DNA of 64,000 nucleotides from Stercorarius parasiticus (lineage: Eukaryota; Chordata; Aves; Charadriiformes; Stercorariidae): positions 157,059-221,058 of the forward strand of contig VWZL01004333.1 in NCBI GenBank assembly GCA_013396915.1, read 5' to 3'. Shown in pieces: positions 1 through 13,391 of the stretch. How positions within the stretch are numbered: the first letter of the stretch is position 1; each line of letters starts with the position of its first letter. The notes under the pieces were generated by a model. It was not told the origin of the DNA and ran no database searches. It worked only from the letters and a program-made list of their open reading frames with translations. The position numbers and the translations under genes are program-made.

Positions 1-814
1 AAACCTGTAGAAAATATATGTTTTATATTACTTGACCAAAAAGTCAGTTTTTGTTGAACCTGTATGCCTGGTTGCTATGAGGTTCATATTCACATTGGAT
101 GCACTATGCTGAAAGGTCAAATATTGCTTAAAAATTATTTGTCTTGATTTTTTTTTGCAGTAAAAAGAGAGTTGAGGGAGAAGTTTGGAATGGTGAGAAT
201 GGAGAGTTCTTTGTTTTGTTGCTTCTTATGGTTATGAAAACCATGAAATTACAGAAAGTAGCATGGCTGACAGCTATGATTACCATACAGAAACAACAAC
301 GTGATCATTATAATATTATTCTGAGTCATAGGAAAGAGGTGAAATCCATACCTGAATGGCTGTCAGCCATTAAAGATCTGTAAAGTCCTACAGCCTCCAT
401 GATGGAAGAACTCTTTTTAGATGCAAGAAACAGCATTTCCCCCTTTTCCTCTATGAGACTCCCCCAGGAGAATTTTGAGACAAATTACAAACTCCTTGGG
501 CTGGTCATATTCAGATTCTAATCTAAAATAATTATTCAACAAATGTAGTTATTCCTTTCTGATTCACTAACAGACAAGATAACATTGATTATCCAAATCA
601 ATTCATAGTTCTTTCAAATATTATTTGAAACAAATTACTTGATGTCCAAAACAATTTTCAGTCTGTACAAAATACACAGGGAGAACAATCTCTGCCTTGA
701 AGAGGTCAGGATCAAATCGAAGATGGGTCACAACGAATGCAATAAACAACAAGGCAAAGAGAAGAAAAAAATGAAAGGATAAGGGTGAAAAAGTTTCATA
801 GTTTCACGGCATGC

Positions 815-830
815 CACACACACACACACA
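815..830. repeat. (CA)8 dinucleotide microsatellite
   Basis: Eight uninterrupted CA units are visible. The run is short, so polymorphism is possible but not certain. Confidence 0.9.
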
Positions 831-1906
831 GAGCTTGGTAGTTACAAATCATGTAGAAGTTTTGCCTTGTTTTACGTGCCTAGCCAGAAGGTTCATTTCA
901 TGTCAGTATGTAAACAAGCTGATCCAAGTAAAAGTGCAACATGTCAATCCAGAGGTTCTGGATTTCAGATGCGAGAAAGGTGTTTCCTCACATGCACTGG
1001 ACAGCTATTGTTGTTTTTCCATTTGCTATGTTGATAAAGCATCTGATGAGATGAAGCCCTGTAAAGGTTCTCTGTGTTAACATCCCTTACAAATCGTATA
1101 ATTTACTTAATGCTATAAAAGTACTCACATTTTTCTCTTTCCATCTGCATTATTCTAGTCATCCATTACATTGGAAAACTTTGGTTTTAATGCTGTCAAT
1201 ATCACACTCTACAAACCCACAGCTCAATGCAGTTCTGGTGTTTGTTCTCATATTTAAAATTTGCTAGGGTTTATTCTTTGAGACCTATATAATGAGTGAG
1301 GCTTTTCCATTCAAAGTGTATTAAATTAGTTTTGTATCCTTAGTTTGTCAATACATTTAGAAAGAATATTCCACTTTTGTTTGAAAATCCAGAATTTCAA
1401 TGACCTGTTTGTAGAATAACCACTTGTTGTCAAAGAAACTTTCAAAGATAGTGATGACAATTTTATTTTGCATGTTAGTCTCACCCTTTATCAGAAAGCT
1501 GAAAGTGTACATTCGATTAAAGAAGATGAAACACGCTACAGTGGACACTCCAAACTCTTAATGGCAGCTGCTACGTCCACAGTTTAACTCAAAAAAGCAA
1601 TAAAAAAGTCTTACTAAGACGTGCTTGCCATAATCCCTACAGGACAAAAAATACAAAAAGGAGGGAGACAATAACATTTAAGGTTTCTGACAAATGGCTG
1701 CGGTCAAATTAGGCTGAAGGTACAGCCTTCAACGGGAACATTACGAAACTTTAACTTCCCTGTTATAGTGCTGCTAAAGGTAGTAGGACCTGTATATTTT
1801 TTCATGTGATATTAACGGATTTTTTAACCTAGTAATCATAAAAACAGCAAAAGTGCACCTAAAGATCTTTTAGGAGAGTCAGTCAAAGAAGATGATTCAG
1901 TAATAG

Positions 1907-1928
1907 TAATAATAATAATAATAATAAT
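1907..1928. repeat. (AAT)n trinucleotide microsatellite
   Basis: About seven uninterrupted AAT/TAA units follow a degenerate TAATAG start. This is a simple sequence repeat with no coding meaning in context. Confidence 0.9.
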
Positions 1929-2544
1929 GTAAACAAAACCAGATTTACGATTTATAACACTGAAGTCTAGAAGCAATCTGTACAGAAATATCTGAGGAAC
2001 CTTAGAATCTGCAGGTCAAAGATGCAAAAACTGTCTTGTATATATAGCTTAAATGAGGAAAAAAAACCCCACTATAGGAAAAGGCTGAATTCAGGTACAT
2101 ATGACTAAATATCATCTCTAAGAGTGGAGTGAATAAATATTGTACAACAGAAAAATTCCAGTTGCAAGCATAAAATAAATCCATAAAAAATGACTGGAGA
2201 ATTACAGATATTTTACTCCATGTATCACCATAGTTATGAAACAAACTCTTGACTTGCTGATACGATCTCAGTAGTATGTTGTGTAAAAGATTTCGGGAAT
2301 ATTTTAAAGAAATAAAGATATGAAGGAAAGCAGAAAAAGGGATAACGAAATGAACTTTGATGATGACTAGGTTTGTGAGTGCGGAGGAAGACTGGATAAA
2401 CTTGAGAAGTCTTGACTTCCGTAAGTTTAACTTTGAGGCGTTAAGAATACTAGTTAGTGAAGTCATTGAAGACAGAAAATCTCATGACAGAACCAGAATC
2501 TCTAAATCAAAGAATACCGTATAAGTTAATCGCATTCATGAAAG

Positions 2545-2690
2545 GTAAAATTGTACTGGAAAAGATACAGAGAAGGCTATTAGGATGAGCAAATGAATCA
2601 GAAGTCTACCTTACTCCAGATCATCAGAGGCTGGCTAGTTTGGTATAGAAGATGAAGCTTGAGAGGTGCATAAATATTTTCTATATTTAT
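2545..2690 (+). mobile_element. Ancient CR1 LINE remnant, ORF2 C-terminal part
   Basis: Read on the plus strand, the DNA gives IVLEKIQRR, then after a small frame change A-I-R-M-S-K and, past a stop, S-L-P-Y. Farther on it gives K-M-K-L-E-R. This follows the order of the well-known CR1 ORF2 segment after the reverse transcriptase core (LEKIQRRATRMIKG...LPYEER...KRRLRG), with frameshifts, stops and a probable gap. It is therefore a dead, old, 5'- and 3'-truncated copy. The family assignment is by pattern recall. The boundaries are approximate and the subfamily is not determined. Confidence 0.65.
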
Positions 2691-5600
2691 TTTGGGGGAC
2701 TAAAAGCCAGAGGAGGATTAAAATGGTTTAAACAAAAAGAAAACAGGCAAAAAGCCGGTTCTTGGAACAGGTCATTTTAACAGGTGGCAGGCAACACTAA
2801 CGGGTTACTCTACCATTGCTAGCCTGTTCAGTATACAGTGTAGATACATCACAGAAGAGATCAGGACGGGGATTATATCTCACTGCACTATAAGGCATTT
2901 CAATGGTAATCAGTGATGCAAGAGAAACAGGAGACACAAGGGATTAGTGCAACATTTAGGAATGATTTCAGGTTTAACTCAAATATGTGGCTAAACCTAA
3001 GGGTGCAATGGTATTCCAGATAGAGTTTTTACTGTGTCTTCCCTGAAAAGATCTGCCAGGCATTGGGTCATCCTTCTTAGTCTTTGGGGTACATTTGAAT
3101 GGATAAAGAGGCTCTTTTGCTTAATTGTGTTAGTTCACTTGATTTTAGCTAATGTCCTTGCAGAGCCGGGCTAACACATCTGAAGTCATGTTAATTGATG
3201 GTGTTGTCATGTCCCTACCCATGATGTTTTCTCCTGAGGCTGACTGAGCCCGAAATGAAGTAGCCTATTTTGTCAAGGGTTTTTAATTGGGTTAAAGTCT
3301 CCTGAACAAGCACCACTGAGAGTTTCACTTATAGCCTCAACAGAGGGCTTAAATAACGAGTGCAGAACTTTTGCAAACCTTTTGGTACTGGATAAATGTC
3401 TGCTTACAAAATTCCCTTCTCAGCTAAAAAATTAAACATAAAAATGAGTCTTCTGCTGATTAATTGTATTTTAGAACATCTAGTGAGATGTAAATTGGTT
3501 TTAAAAATTAGGCTTCTGAGGGGAAACTTTGATTAAATCCCTCGAAACAATAAATCAGCTATAAAAATAAGCGAAGTAAGACAGGGACAGTTTTTTTTTT
3601 TTTTTCCTTATGGATGCCCCCTTATGTGGGAAGTAACACAGATATAATATTGATGTAAGACACAGAAATAACATTTACAAAATTACAGCAGTACTGTACG
3701 AACGCATATTAAAATAGATCAGTTGTTTGCTGCACTCTGAAAATGACAACATAAAGAAAAACTATTCCTTTAATTTCAAGAAGCGTTATCTTTAGCAACA
3801 GTAGTTCAATTATTTTGTTCTTATTTTTAAACAGCCAAAGCATATGGTAAATGATTGATAATGCAGATAATGGAAAGATATTGTAAAGTGGTCTCTTCAT
3901 TTTCTGTGATAGAGCAGCTTGGAGGTAATGCACTTTTGGAAGATATCTAACAGTTAGCAGCCATTTTCAGTTGCATCTAAACTAAATCATGTATCTTCAC
4001 TAATTTATCTGTTAACCATTCAAAATTAAACCTGCATTTTATGCAAGAACACCAAAATCTGGAATCACCTGTGAATCATTATAATACCATTCACACACAT
4101 TTTATTAAAATCAGAATAACTTTCTGCTGTAATGACAAAGATGACAACTATGGATAAGGTAAATTACAAAAGGCATAAGATATTTACATTTTATTTTTGG
4201 TTCCTTAAAATTACTTTTTATTTACAGTGTTCATTAGGATATTAAATGTTCTTTGCCAGCAATGGAAATATACTGAATGTTGTGTGAAATGAAGAAAGTA
4301 GTTTATTTCAAGTGTCAGGCTCAGATTTTTTTTTTCTGTGCTGGAACAAGATGTGTACTACACGGTCTGGGTCATGAACATAAATCTCAGGTACTCCTGT
4401 ATCACAGATATTGGATAATAATGGTGATTATTTGTAAAATAATTGATAAGGTCTGGAAAAAGTCCCGGTAAACCCATAACAATCATTTCTATATGGGGAA
4501 TTATTAAACACATATAAATCACACTAAACTTTCTATCACATGATGGAATCAAGAAAAATATAAATAGTCATATTTAAGTAGGCATATTTTTTCATGCTTC
4601 TTCATATTTGACACTAGGTTTTTTGTTTCTACAGAGAATTTTTTTTTTCTGGAATCTTGCCTATACTTGCCTGAAGTGCTACTATCCTAATCAAACAGAT
4701 TTTTATATAAGTAATTTGGAATTTTCTGTAAAAAAACCCCTTCCTGCAATCAATATGACAAAGGTATTTGTATTACCTGTAGCTAGGTCTGTCACATGAG
4801 CTGAAAATTATAAGGGTGCTGTAAAAAGTGATCTCACCAAAACTGACAGGCTCAGTGAAATTCATTTACATAAGTGGAACTGAGGGAAAATTTTCTTCTA
4901 CTAAGAAATGGAGAACAAAGATCTAGAGTGGACTGGAAACAAGGACAGAGTAGAGATAAAAGAATGAGATCATTAGGTCAAGTCCTTCAATCAGCTAGTC
5001 TATTTTTCAGACCCAGACTAACTCACTGACAAAAGTACGTTATTACTCTTCAATCACACCTCAAGTCTGCAAGCCTCTTGATGTCTAGAAACTTTGAATT
5101 GTTTTGCATGATTTATGCAGTCACATTTCAACTTAAGAACTTTAGTCTGCTCAGCAGCCATTAGCTTACAGAAGAAGTAGATGCTAGGGTTAAAGCCAGA
5201 CCAACGTGACTCTATTTTTCACATAGATTTTTATTTTAATTTCTGAAGTCTAATCTCTTTGTAAAAGAGGTAATATAAAAATGCTATGTGAAAAAATTAT
5301 GTAGACAGAACCAAATCTGCATAACCAAATTGAATTAATTAGAAAAAGCCTTTATACCCTACACTAGGATTTAATATGACTTTGAGGATATGTAATCTCT
5401 GAAAGATAACAGTTTTGAAAATAGGAGGCTTATTTTCTAGTTTGAATGTGTAAAAATCTTATAAATAACTCCTGCTACCCCCACAAAATGACAGTCAACT
5501 AACTGGTGATATATCTGCACATGTATGGGGTAGAATGAGACAAAAAGGTGCCTCTGCAGATCCATTGTCCACTCCCATTAGTCATCTTATTTGGCAAACT

Positions 5601-8600
5601 GAATGTGAATCATTTGTGTCTGGCAGCTCTTATGCAGAAAAGATCACAGCAATAATATAAGATGTTGAAATGCTAAAAAGTCATCTTCCCAGGAGGGTTT
5701 TGCCAATTAGGAGAGGACTGAGAAGCCTGTGTTACAAGAGGTAACTCAGTATGGTTCCGGATCAGAAATGGGAAAGAAAGGTGGGAGGAGGAACAATAAA
5801 GAAAAGAAGCAAAAATACATAAGTGGAATTTGAGACCAAAAAAATCTAAAAAGCTTTCAACGCTGGTCTAGTTGGTTGCATGAACTGAAGTGCAGAAGTT
5901 CCTTCTAAAGATCTCGATTGTTGGGTGGCTGCACTTTGTGCAGCTGCGCAGTGTGGGGACTGGGCTGATGTAAATGAAGAGCTACGAGTACAGGCATTGA
6001 AGAGAGGAGCCCATAACAGGAGTATGGTGTTGAGCCTCTATTGAATGCTCTTTCACAGACTGCTACTGGTAGCCTTGCATCTAAATGCTTCAGAGTCTCA
6101 TGTGGATTATCTGTCAAATATTGCGAGATAGCAAAATAACATTATTAACCCTTCAGGGAAGACCAACACAGTCAAAATAAAAGGATAATTGGTACGTCAA
6201 AGGACATACCGACAGTCAGTGGCAGAGCAAGGAATTGATTCCTAAGCTTCTCCAGACATGGATCATTCTCTTTTTCTGGATTTTCTGTCTTGTATCTTGT
6301 GGCAGTGAGGTACATATTTCAGAAATCTGCATTTATGTCCGCTTTAGAGTGGAAAATGATAACCTGGTCCAGGCAATAAAATTATTGATATTGATTTTAG
6401 ACAGATTTTTAATAAATTCTTGTTATTGTGTGGAGACATTTCAGTACAATAGCAAAAAAATTCTCATGGATGAAACCAAATGATTCAGATTAGATGCATG
6501 TAATTAGACCTCTGAGTATGCAGTCAATGTACGCTAAGCTTCAGACACTCACCAAATGCATAGCAATTTGGAATCCATGTCTGCATTTATGTGTAATTAG
6601 AAGAATTTCCCTGAAGCTGTTAGAATCGGGATGGACCATGGTGACACAGACAACAAAGGAGTTGCATCGTGTTATGTACCAGAATAAGGGCAAGACCAGG
6701 GCAAAACTCAGGCCCCTCTGAAGACTCTAAGCACATAAATCATGCTGCTTTCTTATTCAGTCTTGAGAGTGAATACAATAGCTACCCAAAGCTTTACTGT
6801 CTTCAAAATATGATTAAAATTAATGTCAGAACAGTGGCTGAGTCCTCAGCCCAGAATAAACCAGCTCCTGGCAACTCTAGTGACCCAGTATGAGTTTATC
6901 ATAGCACTGACATCTATGTGGATTTGGACATTGAGTTTATTTAACTGTGGAATTCTTAACTAGTTGCAAATCTGATTAACCTCTTAAATGTTTACTTTCA
7001 AAAACTGGAGCATTAAGGTCACGCCTCCTTCTAACACCCAGCGTTTCTTTCATATTGTTACAAAAAAAAGAAAACTATTTCTTCAAGGACTCAGTTGTGC
7101 TTTAGTACAAAGTATACAGGTTGCTTACAACTGCCGGAAATACACTGGATTCCCTTGTTTAATAAGAGATACTATTCTCTAAGTGATAAAAGCAAGCTGT
7201 GAAATAAAGCATTCCCTGTGTATGAACAAACAGTTTGAAATATTTTTGTGAATGATGTTTCCCCTTATGATGTTTGTTATGTATTAGTATTTTAAAAGTC
7301 ATTTTTTTCCCCATGAAAATATTGTTAAATCTAGAAGTTGGGGCCAGATTTCAATGGGAATATCCCCTTTTATATCTGAGGATAGTCTTTTCTTTTTTTC
7401 ATTTGTAAGTCCCCTGCTTAAACTTCTCTGTTGTCCATTCAAGGAGCATGAACTATACCAGGAATCCTGGGTGAAAAATAATCGTGTAGCAGAAAAGATG
7501 ATATAGTTCAGGCATTACAGTGGGTGACAGTGCTGCATGTAAAAGCATTTTTGAAATGGTTTTGAATAGTAAGAACACTCTGTGAGACCAGGATAGGTTT
7601 ATATGCAGTTCACAAGACCCTGTCTAGGCTACAGCCATGGCTGTGGATTACTTTACCTAAGCCTATTGCCATTCTTGCTGTAAGCTGCCCTCCTTATCTA
7701 GTGGTAAAAGCTGCAGTCCTTCTGTGGTGCTTAGACAGTGTGCTAAGCAGGCAGGGAATTAGTTGGGAGTGTCAGACGCCAGCTTTTGCTTCAGTACTGT
7801 AACGCTGGGAGCTTACAGGAGGCCGATACACACCTACGGTTCCCTTCTTCCCGAACACACGAGCACAACATGCACTGCTGCTTGTGTGATACAAGCTCAC
7901 TCACTTATGTGATGCGACACTAAGTTGCATGCCTGCCAAGTGGTGTGACAAAATCATGTTTTCCCATTGCATGGCCAAAGTGGGAACACAGTTACATCCA
8001 ATGGATGTGGAAAGGAAGGTTTTAGCTCTTACATTGACTCTGCCTCTGTGCTTCTGTTGGAGACAGGCATTTGAACCCTGTGATCCAGCAGTACCTTCCT
8101 TAAGCAAATCTGGCACAGCTTTGTACATTATCCATGTGGTCCAGAGGTATCTTTGCATGGCTCTTCTACAGACAGGAAGCCTGATGAAGAAAGAGCAGAT
8201 GAAGCTCTGAACTTGGCACACCCAATTCTTGTTTTCTTAGTCCAAAATAAATCTGGCACATCATTTTTTAATGTTTAAAAATAAAAAGAAAATAGCTAAG
8301 CATTTAAGATACATATTCAATCAAGCTAGTCATCTATGAACTAGAAACTCTCCTAGCAGTATTGTTCCGATGAATTCCTACGGCTCCCTGGGGACTACCA
8401 GAGGATAAGCTCGTAATACTGCAGACTTCCAGTTCTCCAAATATGCCTTGCAACAACTCAAGTCTCCAAAGAAACTAGAAAGTTATTATTTCTCATATCA
8501 CATAGAGGTGCATTGTCAAACATGATCAATATTACATTTATTTGTGTTGCATTACTTAACTGATATAACATGATACAAATTGTATATATTTAGTCCTGGT

Positions 8601-11600
8601 TCTGCTGTTTGAAAATGGGGGCTGTTGAAATTGTGCAGAATTGGACCTCGGGGAAAAATTCCTCATCTCAAAGGAAATGAAACAGAATATTTACAGAAAA
8701 ATACCCAAATGAGCTACATTTATGGCAAAAAACCCCGTATTTGCACAAAGTTTAGATGTCTAGAAACTGGATGTTTAAGTCAGAATTAAACACTTGAGAC
8801 TCGTTTATAGCAAATATAAACAAAAATAGGTACTCACAATTAATCTGATCCATCTATGCCCATTTTAGGGAGAGAAATTATTGCCTAGAGGTGTATTTTT
8901 TATGTCCAATGGCTATAGCAGGACCTTGGGGTGACTAGCTCAGCCTCAGGAACTAAGGTTTGGGTTTCTTGGTAGGGGGAGATAAATCGTCCCCATTGAT
9001 GAGTCCTCTAACTGATACCCTGAATACAGAACAGCTTCATTGCCCTCTCCAGGCTCGCTTGCTCCTGCTAAACAATAAAACTGAACTCCACTGAAGTTGA
9101 TTTGGCTCAATTCCATAATGCTGAAGCATTATATTTAATCTTACTCACTGGAAAGGAAGAAAAAAATCCATTTGTTGTGAGTTTTTCTTTTTTTTTCCCT
9201 TTTCCTTTTTTTTTCCTTGGCAACACTAAAATATTAATTTGAAAATAAAGTTATAGCAAGATAAATTTTTCATATAAAGCTGGTCTAATTAACTTCAAAT
9301 GGCAGGGGCTTATTCTTCTGCAGTAGAAAATCCTATGTCCAATCCCTATTTTACCAAAAAATAATGAATATCCTAACTATGCATTGTGGTGGCAGCTATG
9401 AAGCCCTACTTCGCTTTTTAAAATCAAAATTTCAGTCTTTCTGAGGGGGTAAATGCAGAAGCAGAGTAATCTCTGGTCTCTCACAGGACTTTCACTAAAC
9501 CTGGAGAAATGTATTTGGCTTGTGTCTTTTTCTTATCTATTACTGCTACTCAAAATTATCAAGAAATGCCTCTCTACTTTAAATTAGGCATCAAAGAAGA
9601 ATGAAAAAATGTATAACCATCTTTAATAGTCATCATTCTCTCATAAATTATCTTGCTTTTCCAATAGAATATGGTTATTTCTAATCAAATATTTGCTGGC
9701 TACTGAACCTATAGCTGCACTTTGCTTTTCAAGTAAAACTTAAAATGCAACAATCCTTGTCATATTCAGGGAACTTGCAAGCTAGTTGGCCAGATCCTGC
9801 CATTTTTTTCTTTGCTTTATTGTTCTTTAGGTGCCAGTTATGGTCAATCCATTGTGTTTAAATTGTTGGCCATCACTGTCTCCCTCTTTTTCAATTGACA
9901 GCACACAGCAGGAGAGAATTTCAAAATGTCTGGCAAACTCGTTACTCCTCATAACTACTGCTGTGCTCAGCTAACTGGAGTTGTGGCAGCATAAGCCTTA
10001 AATGGCTGACAGCATACTAAACATCATATTCATTAGCTTTCTTTTTCTTCTTTTTTTCACACTTCTGTTTTCTTTTTCTATTAAAAACTGGTCTCGGAAG
10101 AAACTTTCAGTCACTTGAAAGAACACCAAATCAAACTGTAAGGTACTTTAAAGGAAAAAAATTAAGGTAACATAATTTTTTTACATAAAAATTTCTCTAC
10201 ACAACATGTTGCACGCTGTAGAAATATATTCTTACATTGGCAATTTGTTTCTTCCCAAATGCTAAACAACACGAGATTAACAAAACTGCCTGTGCATGAG
10301 ATTTTGGGATAAGAGTAGAGACACAGTGTCTCCCTATTGTGATTGCTTTATGAAGTGATGTGCAGCTGATATACCTCCTACAGAGAAATCCCAAGATCTG
10401 GGATGTATCGTGATGCCTATCCTGCCCATACACCAAACCTCATTGCATTAGTTAGATGCTCATGCTGTTGGGATTTTTTTGTGTTTTTTTTTTTTTTTTC
10501 CAGAGGGACAGAGAGGGCTGACTATACTAAGAAGTGATTGGGAGTGCATTGTGTGTGTTTTCTATGGAATGTTTTCTGTGTACTCCAAATGAGGAGACTT
10601 TTTGACCACCGGCAACTACATCCTGACTCCCTGCCCCAGACTGTGAACATGGGATGCAGACAATCTCAGTCATCATCAGAAACTGCCAATGTGATGGAAA
10701 TTGGAGGTCGATTGGTGGGACTGAGGAATTTTCTGTCACAACCAGCTTTTGAAGACTCTTGTCAGGGAGCCCTCTGAAAACATGTCCTAGAGTTAGCAGC
10801 AGAGACATCTGAATGGACTAATGCTGATGACCATGCCGTCATCACACCGTCCTTCCTAAAAGAGATTTCCTATTCTGTGCCTCATACTTGGTGGTTTTAT
10901 GAGCAATTCTGTATGTCTGAATTTTCTTTTCTCCTCTCCAAGCTACATTGCTTCTCCCAGTACAGAAGGCAACACTCAGGAGACTGCGTATCTCTGGTTT
11001 CTCTCACTGGGAGACCAGGATTTGGTAGTGCAGGTGATAGCACCAAGTTATGGTAAAGAGAGCAAAAAACCATGTCTTGTCGAAGTTCCTCGTGCCAGCT
11101 AAGCATCTACCACACTTGGTACATTAGCTTAGCTTGAAGGACGTTCTCAGCAAGGGCATTAAGGAGACATTTTTGAAGTAATGTTGGTTTTCCATTTTTC
11201 CCCATGTTTCATCAGACTTGTTATGAGTTTGTATAGTGATGCTTAGGCAATTCTTTGGCATTTTGGAAATGGCTGGATGTTAAAATTTTAAAATTTTCAT
11301 GTTAGAAAATGGAGAAATTCCATGAAGATTATTACAACTGAATATACCTACATGTAGATATAGACATAATTTAGAGAACTGGAGAGAGATGAATGTTTAG
11401 GACACTGAAAAAATAGGCCAGTTCTGGGCTTTAAAACAAAACATCACCAAATTCATTCACTAAAATCCCCACATTTTATGCCAACGGCTAGTTCTTAACA
11501 AATTATTAGTTATTATCGCTGCACCTACAAAACCACTAGTCTTTAACAATTGTTTCATAAATTAGCTGTAAGTTACCTTCTTGTATATTTGGCATTATAT

Positions 11601-12424
11601 CCTGCCTATTTACAGTCCCTTGTGCTTATTTTGTTCTTTACTTACAATTTCTTGTTACCTAGGTCCCTCCTACATTCAACTGCACACATCTTTGCCCCTT
11701 TGGTGTCACATTGCTCAGACACTTATGTAAAATGCATGTACAGTGTCGGCCTATGACATTGCAGTTTTACAGCCATTGTTTTGGCTGCAAATTGAAGGAA
11801 GGGGCCTTTACCAACAAATTGAAAAGGGATCAGATTTCTTCTGACACTTCTGTTTGTGGTTGATATGACCCTTTGTCACCTCATCCGATATGATTGTCTC
11901 ATTTGTCATTAACAGCAAGAAGCTGCTGCTTGCTATTGCATGTTTGTGCAAAACCATTATAGGAAGTAAATCTTAATAAAATGCAAAACTACTTATCAAT
12001 GAATTAATTAACTTTTTTTTTTGAATTTGTGTTATTAAACTCTTGCTTGTGTACTTACTGGTTTGAGGAGACACTCAGTTTTACATATGATACTTAAAGA
12101 ACACAAATATCATGGTATATAAACATCACCGGGCAGTCTTTGACTGCCAATTTACTGAGATCTTCAGGGAATGCTAAAAGACCCATATTTCCTGCTATCC
12201 ATGAAAAAAAAGAAAATGCCAGGGAAGATAGTACTTAGTTATTCCAGAAAGTTTTTACTAAACATGCATACATTTCCACAGTTTTTAAACATGTGTTAGA
12301 AATCCTTTCCTGATTTACCTTTCTAAATAACTTAGCTGCATTTTAGGAATATGTATATGAACTTTGATTATTTTGATTTTTACTTTGCATAAAATACTTA
12401 TCAGAAGTATCTGATGGTAGATGG
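2691..12424. other. Unique AT-rich non-coding DNA
   Basis: I find no gene or clear mobile element in this stretch of nearly 10 kb. It contains T-runs (for example 3,591-3,606 and 9,187-9,212). A long polypyrimidine tract ending in CAG at about 10,471-10,503 resembles a 3' splice site. The block at 9,820-10,030 is less AT-rich and of mixed composition, and could be conserved non-coding DNA. Open frames of 60-106 codons occur on both strands and overlap one another (for example around 7,900-8,220), as chance frames do. Confidence 0.55.
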
Positions 12425-12559
12425 TGTGGTTGCAGGGGTGACCTCCGTGGGAGGAGACCAGGGTTGCCCCCGTGCTGGACACAGCCAGTTCCAGCCAGCT
12501 TCTCAGTGGATCTACCACAGGATCCCATCAGCAAAACTGGTGTAGCCTCTGTGAAAAAA

Positions 12560-12567
12560 TATTTAAA
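12560..12567 (+). promoter_or_regulatory. TATA-like box of the ERVL LTR
   Basis: TATTTAAA lies about 135 bases into the LTR, at the place where the better preserved copy has TTTAAG. It is the likely relic of the LTR core promoter. Activity is not shown. Confidence 0.4.
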
Positions 12568-13115
12568 GGAAGGGCAAAAATGCCAGACAAACAGAGGAGC
12601 GAGGAAAAACAATGAGAAGCAGCAGTACGAACATGAGGGTCAGAGAAGGAGGGGGAAGAGATGCTCCAGGGCCAGAGCAGAGATTTCTCTGCAGTCAGTA
12701 GAAGAGACCATGGTTGAGCAGGTATTTCCCTGCAGCCCATGAGAGGACCACGCTGAAGCAGATCCACATTTCATGGAGGACTTCACACTGGAACATGTGA
12801 ATATCTCCTGAAGGAAATGTGGTCCATGGACAGTCCATGCTGGAGCAGGTTTACTCTGAAGGACTGCAGCCCATGGAGAGGCCTCACATGGGAGCAGGGG
12901 AAAAGCATGAGGAGAAAGGAGTAGCAGAGAGAAACTGTTATGGACTGACTGTAACCCCCTCAGTTCTTCATCCCCCTGTGCTGCTTGGGGCAGGGAGGAA
13001 GTAGAGAAGTCTGGAATAAAGGAATGAAGTGGAGCCTGGGAAAAAGAAGGGATGGAAGGAAGTTATGTTTTAATTTTATCTTTATTTTCCATCATCCAAA
13101 TCTGTTTCAATTGTC

Positions 13116-13121
13116 AATAAA
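13116..13121 (+). terminator. Poly(A) signal of the ERVL LTR
   Basis: AATAAA precedes the TTAAATTAATTTTCCC segment that both ERVL-like LTRs in this window share, so it is the LTR polyadenylation signal and fixes the plus orientation. Confidence 0.65.
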
Positions 13122-13391
13122 TTAAATTAATTTTCCCAAAGTCAAGTCTGTTTTGCCCATGGTGGTAATTGGTAAGTGATGTTGCTATCCCTATCTCAAC
13201 CTGTAAACTTTTTTCATCTTTTTTTCTCCCCCAGCAGACGGCATGGGAGAGGCAGGGGAATGAGAGAGCGGCTGGGTAGGTATCTGGCATCTGGACAAGG
13301 TCAAACCACCATAGCTGGATCTGACAGGTTATAAATCTGTTTACCACTTTGGTGAAAAGACAAGCAAATTGTAAGCTCATACCAAAGAAAA

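Larger units (their letters stand above)
1..2544. other. Unique AT-rich non-coding DNA
   Basis: No gene is recognised. A splice-acceptor-like tract (T-run then GCAG) sits at about 148-161. It is followed by an open frame ending at the TAA near 381, which has no recognisable domain and reads as chance. A short (CA)8 run is at 815-830 and an (AAT)n run at 1,907-1,928. An open frame of about 154 codons lies on the minus strand at 2,002-2,466. Its residues are rich in F, L, S and I, as expected from AT-rich antisense sequence, and it shows no motif that I know. Confidence 0.6.
12425..13311 (+). mobile_element. Solo LTR, avian ERVL-like, degraded
   Basis: This segment is GC-richer than its flanks and lines up block by block with the other LTR at 22.0 kb. 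Shared parts are a TGTGGTT-type start, the string GGAGGGGGAAGAG..GCTCCAGG..CAGAGCAGAGAT, repeated CCATG..GACCACGCTGAAGCAG units, and the 3' part AATAAATTAAATTAATTTTCCC followed by AGTCTGTTTTGCCCATGGTGG. It ends in AAACCACCA. A poly(A) signal is at 13,116-13,121. No gag or pol follows, so it is a solo LTR. TAGATGG (12,418-12,424) and TAGCTGG (13,312-13,318) flank it and could be a decayed target duplication, but that is longer than the 5 bp usual for ERVL. Its divergence from the second copy suggests another subfamily or greater age. Confidence 0.8.

Noticed and set aside
144..383. Terminal exon after the acceptor-like tract at the left edge
   Set aside because: The peptide ends in an ordinary TAA and resembles no family that I know. 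The partial similarity of ACAGCTATGATTACC to lacZ/primer text is short and in genomic context, so it is not vector sequence.
2002..2466. Minus-strand open frame of about 154 codons as a gene
   Set aside because: No domain, an F/L/S/I-rich composition expected from AT-rich DNA, and no promoter or splice context. By a rough estimate, one frame of this length in 128 kb of six-frame AT-rich sequence is not surprising.
9083..9110. Shared ACTGAAGT-type words here and near 29,637 as copies of one ancient repeat
   Set aside because: The similarity covers only about ten bases at each place and cannot be extended.
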